Virus record (IMG/VR): IMGVR_UViG_3300008262_000463
Location: 1 to 59,708 of that record
Length of the DNA: 59,708 bases
From: a virus
Direction: 5' to 3' (one strand)
Shown here: positions 53,552-59,708 of the stretch, in pieces
Numbering within the stretch: the first letter of the stretch is position 1
Layout: every line of letters starts with the position of its first letter
Program-made: the position numbers and the translations under genes
Notes under the pieces: generated by a model
What the model was told of the DNA's origin: nothing
The model's database searches: none
The model's input: only the letters and a program-made list of their open reading frames with translations

Positions 53552-55231
53552 TTAGAGATTCCTCATGGCATCTTTAATGAATTTAGAATAAGTTTCAGAT
53601 CCGTCTGCCAATTCCCATAAATCTCCGTCCATAACTTCAAATGAGTGTTGTAAACCATTGTCAATAATAGGTTCTGGCACCAATTCTTCATCAATCTGGT
53701 TCATGTTTTCTAATTGTATTTGTTTACGAATGTCATGATTTACAATTTCTTTGAAGTATTTCTGTGTTGCAGCCCAACCAAAAAGAACAAGTGTCATAGC
53801 TAAGTCATCGTTTGCACCATCTTCTGCCGCAAAAGAAGTCTTATTGGCTACAAATGTTGTTAATTGTGAGATGGTGTCAAAATCTGGTATGGTTAATTTG
53901 TCACCTTCAATCAAAGTCTTTAAGTTGGAACAACCAATTCTTTTGACTGCCGGTGACATTTTGACACCCATCTGTACTCCACGACCAAAACCAGCAGACA
54001 ATTGTTGGGGTTTCTTATTACCTGTAAATACTTTCCAAAGGTTTTCATACTCAAGGTCTTGGTGAATTATATCTGCAACTTGAGGATTATTATTAATCTC
54101 GACTAGAATATACGCATCGTTGTATAATTTGGCTGCGTTTACAATTACTGTTGGAAAAAGTATAGGTGAAATAGATGAACTGTTGTAGGTTGCTACCTGT
54201 CTATAAGGTGTGGTTGAAATATCAAATACAGAAAACGATTGACAGTCCAAATTTCGACCCTCTGATACATCTACAGTAATTGCATAAAGATGATCTTTCT
54301 TATCTTCATCATTGCCTTTGAATGGATACTCATAGATTTTTAACATATCATGAGTAGAGATAGGTGGACTCCATGCCATTGTTTGCAGTTTTATACCAGA
54401 AATAAGTGTATTGGTCGAACCTAAAAACTCAGTTTCAAACTCTTGTCTGAACTGTCTTTCAGATGTATTCTTGATTGTTTCTTCTTTCCAATCTTCATCA
54501 CGACCTGGTACCATTGACCAATGAACTTCAAATGGCACATAATTATTATTTTTATTAATTGCATCTGTCCAAATTTTATAAAACAGATTCATACCGTTTG
54601 GTGTAGAAACAATAATAATCTTTGTTTTTGTACCAGCAGTAATAACTGGATAAACTGAGGTAAAGAATTCTGTTGCAATGTTTCCTGGAACGAAAGCAAA
54701 CTCATCAAGAAAAACGATGTTAAACGAACCAGAACGAGCCGCAGATGAAGATGTTGACGATGCAACAATTACAGAACCATTTTCAAGTTCTACACGACCT
54801 TTGTTCCATTCGACCACACCTTGTTGTAACCATAGTGGAAGATTCTCATAGGCCAATTGTAACTTACCAAGAATACCACGAGCAGTTTCACCACGGTTGG
54901 CAAGAACTGCAATACTCTGTGAATCTTTAAATATGAGTGCCCAAAGAAGATAGGCAACTGTGGTTGTTGTTTTACCAACCTGACGAGGACATTTCATAAT
55001 AACAAAACGATTATCATGGAAAGTTTTAATCATGTCCCGTTGAAAGTCATACATATCAAAAGGTGTGACACCATGATCTAGTGTAATAATCTTTATGTAC
55101 TTGGCAAAGTAAATAGGATCTTCAGCACACCTGATATATTCATCAAGTTGCTCTTGAGTGTAATTGATCTGTACGCCAACCCTTTTTAATAACGGGTTGT
55201 CACGGTATGTATTTTTAGTTTGCTTTGCCAT
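53552..55231 (-). CDS. 17: Terminase large subunit gp17
   Basis: A 559-residue protein (T4: 610). CPRQVGKTT (81-89) is Walker A, NIVFLDEFAF (171-180) is Walker B with the catalytic Glu, VSTPNGMN is the coupling motif. The C-terminal nuclease has AITVDVSEGRNLD (first Asp), ILVEINNNPQVADII and DGANDDLAMTLVL (last Asp pair). It pumps and cuts DNA during head filling. It overlaps the gp16 gene by 17 bases, as in T4. Confidence 0.95.
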   Translation of the reverse strand: MAKQTKNTYRDNPLLKRVGVQINYTQEQLDEYIRCAEDPIYFAKYIKIITLDHGVTPFDMYDFQRDMIKTFHDNRFVIMKCPRQVGKTTTTVAYLLWALIFKDSQSIAVLANRGETARGILGKLQLAYENLPLWLQQGVVEWNKGRVELENGSVIVASSTSSSAARSGSFNIVFLDEFAFVPGNIATEFFTSVYPVITAGTKTKIIIVSTPNGMNLFYKIWTDAINKNNNYVPFEVHWSMVPGRDEDWKEETIKNTSERQFRQEFETEFLGSTNTLISGIKLQTMAWSPPISTHDMLKIYEYPFKGNDEDKKDHLYAITVDVSEGRNLDCQSFSVFDISTTPYRQVATYNSSSISPILFPTVIVNAAKLYNDAYILVEINNNPQVADIIHQDLEYENLWKVFTGNKKPQQLSAGFGRGVQMGVKMSPAVKRIGCSNLKTLIEGDKLTIPDFDTISQLTTFVANKTSFAAEDGANDDLAMTLVLFGWAATQKYFKEIVNHDIRKQIQLENMNQIDEELVPEPIIDNGLQHSFEVMDGDLWELADGSETYSKFIKDAMRNL

Positions 55232-55637
55232 TCTTCAGGAGTTTTCCTAATTCGGCAGTAGAACCAACAAATATGGCTTTGTCGATATTGGTGTTATTAG
55301 TTTCTTTCTTAACACCTTCCATGTCACGAATTTCTTTTTGTATTTTAAGAAGTCTATCATTTGCTTCTGTCATATTCTTTAACAGAGTTGCATAAACTTC
55401 AAAGGCTCTTGGATGTTGACCTGCTTTTGCAATGTTAAGTATTTCTTCCATTGCATCTTTGCCTTGATCTATAATGCCTTGTAGATTTTCTTTTGATTGT
55501 TGGTAAGCATCAGTCAAATCTTGTTTTAAATCTGGATCATTATAATGTTGTTGCAACACCACAGGTGCCTTTTTTTCTTCTGGCACCGTTGGTGTTACAT
55601 CAAATATTTCTTCCATTTTTTTATCAAATTCACTCAT
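55215..55637 (-). CDS. 16: Terminase small subunit gp16
   Basis: A 140-residue helical protein (T4: 164). The coiled-coil (YATLLKNMTEANDRLLKIQK, about 85-105) is the oligomer core; the N-terminus has MSEFDKKMEEIFDVTPTVPE. It binds DNA and starts packaging together with gp17. Assigned from place directly before gp17, length and helical composition. Confidence 0.85.
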   Translation of the reverse strand: MSEFDKKMEEIFDVTPTVPEEKKAPVVLQQHYNDPDLKQDLTDAYQQSKENLQGIIDQGKDAMEEILNIAKAGQHPRAFEVYATLLKNMTEANDRLLKIQKEIRDMEGVKKETNNTNIDKAIFVGSTAELGKLLKNGKAN

Positions 55638-55652
55638 ATTATATAATCCATT

Positions 55653-56228
55653 TTAAGTCAATCTTACTTTGACTGTACCATCTGTAAAGTAATATAAACC
55701 ACCAACTGATATAGAATTGTTGGCTGCATCAGAATCATTCAAGTAAGGACCACTTACTGTTACAGTAAAAGAATTGGCCGCATTAAAAGCTGCGTTTGCA
55801 TGAATAAACGATGTATTGCCTATATCTCTGGCAGTTGAATCCACAAGAGGTATTGTGTTTGCATAATTAAATGCAGCTTGTGCTAATGCAGATACCGTAT
55901 TGATTGAATTGCTTACATTTGCAATAGTTTCTTTGGTGTTTGCAAAAGCAAGAATGGTATTACCAAATTGTGGATCTAATCGAATTGCATCTGCAAGTTC
56001 TTTTAATGTATCTAATGCACCTGGTGCACCACCAATTAAAATGGAAGTTGCATTAGATATGGCGGTGTTTACATACAATTCTGTTGCAAGTCTAGAACCA
56101 CCAGCAGTTACACCATCATGTACAGATAGTGTTTTTCTAGTAAGGTCTACAATAATTTCACCATTTGCACCAACTATAGTGTTGGTGTTTGAACTGTGAT
56201 ATCTTCTAAATTGTAAGGTTTTTGACAT
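55653..56228 (-). CDS. Small structural/fibre-like protein in neck operon
   Basis: A 191-residue protein. SKTLQFRRYHSSNTNTIVGA and NGEIIVDLTRKTLSVHDGVT, then AGGSRLATELYVNTAIS are the short beta and link motif seen at the N-terminus of many phage fibres, where GEIxxDxxxxxxxxHDGxTxGG is common. The middle is Asn/Ala-rich helical; the end SVGGLYYFTDGTVKVRLT is beta. It lies between gp15 and gp16, where marine T4-like phages often have such an insertion. It may be a whisker- or collar-type fibre. Confidence 0.6.
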   Translation of the reverse strand: MSKTLQFRRYHSSNTNTIVGANGEIIVDLTRKTLSVHDGVTAGGSRLATELYVNTAISNATSILIGGAPGALDTLKELADAIRLDPQFGNTILAFANTKETIANVSNSINTVSALAQAAFNYANTIPLVDSTARDIGNTSFIHANAAFNAANSFTVTVSGPYLNDSDAANNSISVGGLYYFTDGTVKVRLT

Positions 56229-56229
56229 T

Positions 56230-57312
56230 TTAATACCTTTGTTGTAAATCTAGATTTGTATTTTTTAAAGATAAATCATCTTGTAATTCTTCTGTACCAA
56301 ATTGTACGTGCATATCTCCAACCGGTTCAATCTCATCTCTTTCATTAATTCTAATGTCATAAACAAAATCATTATTTCCGTTGGCAGTTAAAGGATTAGG
56401 TTTAATATCTATTCTAGCAAATTTTGTTGGCATAATTTCATAAGAAGTGAAATTATATTTAGCGTTTGATTCTGCACCATTAATTATTTTATCTGATACA
56501 AAATTGCCTTGTATATTTTTTAATTTTAATCTATTAGGTTCCCAACTTTCTACAATACCACTAGCTGTTGCAGATTGTGATGAATAACCTTGATATACCA
56601 ATTCACCCAATTTATAATTTCCTATTCCTGATGCCGCCATATTCATTTGAATAATATCTGTAGATTGTATACCATTTAATATATTAGTAATTGAGTGTTT
56701 AATCAAACCACCAGTATCAGAAATCTTACCAAATATAAATCCTTTAACCGTAAAATTTAATGTCCATATAATCATTCTGGTTTCAGAATTTTTATCACCT
56801 TCATATACTATTTCATGTGATGCATTATTTAATATAACAGGCACTTCTTTTACAATACCCATTTCTGGAATTAAATTTAATTTAATTGTATAATCTGGTG
56901 TAAAATATGGAAGTATATGTTCTATAATTTGAGTACCATCTTCCATATTACGGACATAAATGTATAGAGAAAAATCAAAATTATATGGTACTGGATTATA
57001 CTGAGATACAATACCTTCTGTTGTTCTTGCAAATTGCTTTATATTTGTATTTTGTTTTCTTGATACATCATATGTTAAACCATTCATTTCAAATGACATA
57101 CGAGGTAAAGCAATTTGTACCTTCTTTTGTAAATTAGGATCATCTTCTAATCTTCTAACATACAATTCTTTGGTTGCATATGCCAAAGGTACTAATACTC
57201 TTTGATCTTCAGAACGGTCTGTATTATAACGAACAAGTGTAATCTTGTCAAATAGGCTACCAAAACCTACGACTAATTTTCTTATAACTCTATTGTATGT
57301 TATATCTGACAT
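56230..57312 (-). CDS. 15: Tail sheath stabiliser and completion protein gp15
   Basis: A 360-residue protein (T4: 272). The N-terminal two thirds (LVVGFGSLFDKITLVRYNTD, VPLAYATKELYVRRLEDDPN, ALPRMSFEMNGLTYDVSRKQ, VPYNFDFSLYIYVRN) is clearly gp15. Residues about 230-292 hold an extra domain (YKLGELVYQGYSSQSATASG, VESWEPNRLKLKNIQGNF) related to one in gp14 next door, which explains the greater length. It forms the tail's last ring and joins the neck. One-base overlap with gp14. Confidence 0.9.
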   Translation of the reverse strand: MSDITYNRVIRKLVVGFGSLFDKITLVRYNTDRSEDQRVLVPLAYATKELYVRRLEDDPNLQKKVQIALPRMSFEMNGLTYDVSRKQNTNIKQFARTTEGIVSQYNPVPYNFDFSLYIYVRNMEDGTQIIEHILPYFTPDYTIKLNLIPEMGIVKEVPVILNNASHEIVYEGDKNSETRMIIWTLNFTVKGFIFGKISDTGGLIKHSITNILNGIQSTDIIQMNMAASGIGNYKLGELVYQGYSSQSATASGIVESWEPNRLKLKNIQGNFVSDKIINGAESNAKYNFTSYEIMPTKFARIDIKPNPLTANGNNDFVYDIRINERDEIEPVGDMHVQFGTEELQDDLSLKNTNLDLQQRY

Positions 57313-58196
57313 TATAGACTACCAAAAGGATTAGATTCAGAGAAATCAATAATTGAATCTGATTCAGTTTTAATTGTTTTGTTACCATAAGAACTATCTG
57401 CAACATTATCCAAATATGGATCATATGTTGTTAAGAAGTACCGTGCATTACTGCTTTGACCAATAACTCTCATATTGGTTGCAAATGTACCTTTGATTGT
57501 AGTGATTGTTAATATGCTAGTATTTGGTGACCAAGTTTGTACGACAGCTTGACACGTAGCATTTGCAAAAGTGTTGTCATTTGATTGATATACAATCTCA
57601 TCTAATTCATATGTGCCTGTACCTGCACCAGTAATCAGTTTAATTGTGTATGCATTTTGTTCAACAATCTCATCAATTTCTTCTGTACCAGTATCAATGA
57701 CTTCTTGTGAATACTTGAATTTCTCTAGTTTCAATTCGTAGAAATATGGCTGTTTGCGACCTAACATATGAAAATCTTTTGACTGTTCTGAAAAAGTAAT
57801 TTCATATAATTCGCCAGTACCATTTAAGAATGGCACATAAACAAGATCACCTTCACGTGGTCTTGTCATTATTGTTTGTGGTACTCTCTGTGCAAAAGAA
57901 CGCTTTGACAACATAACGTTCACGGAATCTTTAATTTCTAAACCAAACTTGGAAAAGAATTCTTGCTGACCTTGGTAATCCAATGGATCAGAAGAAAGAT
58001 ACATTTCTAATGGATATGCAGATTGAAACTTTTTAATTGGATCTTCACCGTACAATAAATCTCTTGCAATATCATTATCATTAGGCAAATAAAATGCATC
58101 AAAGCCCATGATCTTGATAGATTCAACTATTAAATCTTCAATGACCCTTTGTTCTGCATTAGAATTGTAGTTGTTGAAATAAAGATTGGTTGGCAT
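57312..58196 (-). CDS. 14: Neck protein gp14
   Basis: A 294-residue protein (T4: 256). MPTNLYFNNYNSNAEQRVIE, IMGFDAFYLPNDNDIARDLL, YGEDPIKKFQSAYPLEMYLS and FLNGTGELYEITFSEQSKDF follow the T4 gp14 pattern. Residues about 195-255 (YELDEIVYQSNDNTFANATC, VVQTWSPNTSILTITTIKGT) are an added domain also seen in gp15. With gp13 it forms the neck below the portal. Confidence 0.9.
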   Translation of the reverse strand: MPTNLYFNNYNSNAEQRVIEDLIVESIKIMGFDAFYLPNDNDIARDLLYGEDPIKKFQSAYPLEMYLSSDPLDYQGQQEFFSKFGLEIKDSVNVMLSKRSFAQRVPQTIMTRPREGDLVYVPFLNGTGELYEITFSEQSKDFHMLGRKQPYFYELKLEKFKYSQEVIDTGTEEIDEIVEQNAYTIKLITGAGTGTYELDEIVYQSNDNTFANATCQAVVQTWSPNTSILTITTIKGTFATNMRVIGQSSNARYFLTTYDPYLDNVADSSYGNKTIKTESDSIIDFSESNPFGSL

Positions 58197-58970
58197 TTAG
58201 TTCATGAACCATTCTAGCGGTGCACCATATTCGGATTGCATTTCTGTTTCCAGTTTTTCTATTTCACCAACTGCTTCTTCATAGATTTTATCGCCGTTCA
58301 TTGTAACGCCACCTGGCAATTGTAGACCAGAGAATTTCTTGAGGTTATTTCCCCAAGTTCTTTTGATTAATGCCGTTGTATACTCTTTCATCCAACGGTC
58401 ATTCCATACCCGATTATAAACGGAAGGATCAATGTTGGCATAACACTCTGATACCACTATCATTCCTTCTGGTGCTTGTGAAGTTCCCCAAGACCATTCG
58501 ATGAATAGCTTCTGCATATGTCTCTGGAATCGAATAGGAGTCTCTCCAGAGAACATCAATTCAAGTGACCTAAGGTGCTGCATGGTCAGATTGTAATTGA
58601 CATAGGATGCTGAGGTAAAGTCATAGAGTTCATTCAGACGGAGTTGGTATCTGAGGTCGAACATATTGAAAGTGGCAAGTGAATCATAGATTGGAAATAT
58701 TCTGGTAACACCAACAATATCCAAACGATTATTTGAACTGTCCTGAACTTGGCTCATATCCAAATATTTCTGTTGGATATCTCCAGAAGTTATTCTACGA
58801 ACATAATATATTTTTTGTAAACCATCGAAGTGATAATCTTGCCAGTATTGGAGTGCATCATCGATACGATCCTCTATTTGATCGTCATCAACGTTAATTT
58901 CAATTACCGGGAATCCTAATCTACGAAGGCAGTATTCTTTGAAAGTTCTTCTGTCAGTAACGGCAGGCAT
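58197..58970 (-). CDS. 13: Neck protein gp13
   Basis: A 257-residue protein (T4: 309). TFKEYCLRRLGFPVIEINVD, DDQIEDRIDDALQYWQDYHF and FSGETPIRFQRHMQKLFIEW are conserved in gp13 of T4-like phages. It forms the neck ring with gp14. It is the first gene after the late promoter at 58993 and starts the neck-terminase operon. The ATG follows TAGGGAGCAAAAT. Confidence 0.88.
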   Translation of the reverse strand: MPAVTDRRTFKEYCLRRLGFPVIEINVDDDQIEDRIDDALQYWQDYHFDGLQKIYYVRRITSGDIQQKYLDMSQVQDSSNNRLDIVGVTRIFPIYDSLATFNMFDLRYQLRLNELYDFTSASYVNYNLTMQHLRSLELMFSGETPIRFQRHMQKLFIEWSWGTSQAPEGMIVVSECYANIDPSVYNRVWNDRWMKEYTTALIKRTWGNNLKKFSGLQLPGGVTMNGDKIYEEAVGEIEKLETEMQSEYGAPLEWFMN

Positions 58971-58992
58971 ATTTTGCTCCCTATTATTAGGG

Positions 58993-59000
58993 TATTTATG
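58993..59000 (-). promoter_or_regulatory. Late promoter (CATAAATA) of the gp13 operon
   Basis: CATAAATA on the minus strand, 22 bases before the gp13 ATG (leader includes AGGGAG). It lies in the 50-base gap between gp13 and the glycine-rich tail gene upstream. Confidence 0.6.
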
Positions 59001-59020
59001 AATGATTTAAAACAGAAAAA

Positions 59021-59708
59021 TTAAGCTATGAATGTTCCTGATGATGTAAATGTGTGGTAAGTATATCCACCAGATGATGTAATAGTTCCACCTGTACCCT
59101 TCTGATTTCCTAAGTAGCGAATAATTACTATACCAGAACCACCTGCTTTTGCTGGATAAGCTGTATTGCCCTGTCCGCCTCCTCCACCACCTGTATTAAT
59201 AGTTCCATCAGTTTGATTGTTTGTACTTAAAGTGCCGCCTTGTCCACCACCACCTTGACCTCCAGCACCACCAGTGCCAATATTGTGTGCACCGCCACCT
59301 CCACCACCTGCATAAAAGGTTCCAAGAGATTCCCAATTAATACCTATACCACCATTGCCACCTAAACCTGATGATGTTTGTGAAGCATTTGCACCAACTG
59401 CATTAGCACCACCGCCACCTCCACCTGAGATATGGTTACCACCAAGGTGATATCCACTACCACCAGCATATCCTTGTCCCGTTGTTCCAGCTCCGCCACT
59501 ATATACTACACCTGCAGTGCTTCCCGTAGCACCTCCTCCAGAACCTCCACTTTTAGCTGCTTCAAAAGCTGGAGCATTTGATCCTCCTCCACCGCCTCCT
59601 CCACCAAAAGCGGTAAGGTTTAATGCGCTAGAATTTGATCCAGTAGAGCCAGCGTTAGTTGCTATAGCACCACCAGAACCAACAACGACTGAATATGTTG
59701 TTCCTGGA
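59021..59708 (-). CDS. Glycine-rich tail fibre-type protein, 5' end outside window
   Basis: An open minus-strand frame from the right edge to TAA (59021-59023), about 228 residues of the C-terminus. It is dominated by runs of Gly (GGGGGGGG, GGGGGGANAVGANASQ, GGGGGGAHNIGTGGAGGQ) and ends SGIVIIRYLGNQKGTGG, then YTYHTFTSSGTFIA. The IVIIRY and HTFTSSGTF elements are those of the phage glycine-rich fibre domain. Poly-glycine II helices of this type form fibre tips that bind receptors. The start is not visible. Confidence 0.75.
   Translation of the reverse strand, partial: PGTTYSVVVGSGGAIATNAGSTGSNSSALNLTAFGGGGGGGGSNAPAFEAAKSGGSGGGATGSTAGVVYSGGAGTTGQGYAGGSGYHLGGNHISGGGGGGANAVGANASQTSSGLGGNGGIGINWESLGTFYAGGGGGGAHNIGTGGAGGQGGGGQGGTLSTNNQTDGTINTGGGGGGQGNTAYPAKAGGSGIVIIRYLGNQKGTGGTITSSGGYTYHTFTSSGTFIA

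Noticed and set aside
59021-59708. Tandem repeat or microsatellite
   Set aside because: The CCACC-type repeats are codons of a glycine-rich protein read on the minus strand; the frame is open to the edge.

Overview
The window is about 60 kb of a T4-like myovirus (class Caudoviricetes), AT-rich and almost entirely coded on the minus strand. The virion genes are recognisably those of T4 (gp13-14-15-16-17-18-19-20-67-68-21-22-23), followed by uvsY, uvsW, gp55, gp47, gp46, gp45, gp44, gp62, regA, gp43, uvsX and gp41. This gene order, the small conserved proteins between the core genes, Hsp20, the 2OG-Fe(II) oxygenases and peptide deformylase resemble T4-like phages of aquatic bacteria (cyanophage and pelagiphage relatives). 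The host cannot be named from the sequence. All five tRNA genes encode CCA, and early promoters are consensus sigma-70, so the host is an ordinary bacterium. No integrase, repressor or CRISPR array is visible.

Layout, in the direction of minus-strand transcription (high to low coordinate). 59708-59021: 3' end of a glycine-rich tail protein. 58970-44778: neck, terminase, tail, portal, prohead and capsid genes, with T4-type late promoters (TATAAATA or CATAAATA) and UUCG-loop terminators. 44703-34471: recombination and late-transcription genes (uvsY, uvsW, gp55, gp47, gp46), an HNH endonuclease, peptide deformylase, a 2OG oxygenase and a DUF4338 protein. 34364-29237: a small DNA-binding protein, a glycosyltransferase, a dATP/dGTP diphosphohydrolase-like protein, an N-terminally truncated gp45 clamp, gp44, a GIY-YIG endonuclease, gp62 and regA. 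29150-24604: Hsp20, dCMP deaminase, a metallopeptidase, five tRNAs, a probable structured RNA, a rubrerythrin and a separate rubredoxin. 24414-23475: the only plus-strand operon, five small proteins, mostly membrane, behind a late promoter. 23371-13649: DNA polymerase split in two by an HNH gene, uvsX, gp41 and hypotheticals. 13359-8185: six glycosyltransferases and a methyltransferase. 8061-121: a late block of virion and internal head proteins.

The most interesting block is 8061-1626. Three of its proteins (a ligase-like DUF6267 protein, an adenylyltransferase fused to a P-loop kinase, and a DUF6321 protein) start with a ten-residue signature ending in [I/L]-x-E at positions 8-10. This matches the capsid targeting sequence of the T4 internal proteins. 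gp23 in this window has a matching [L]-x-E/A cleavage site. The simplest reading is that these enzymes are packed in the head, trimmed by the gp21 protease and injected with the DNA. Two longer neighbours carry repeated EEVEQIDE motifs that could be further gp21 sites.

The window also holds several broken or rearranged genes: a DUF4338 gene with an internal deletion and frameshift, a gp19-like tail-tube gene without its N-terminus next to gp23, and gp45 lacking about 50 N-terminal residues. gp45 is essential in T4, so these junctions need checking against reads before being called biological. Three homing-type endonucleases sit between subunit or domain genes of replication and repair complexes (gp43N/gp43C, gp44/gp62, gp47/gp46).
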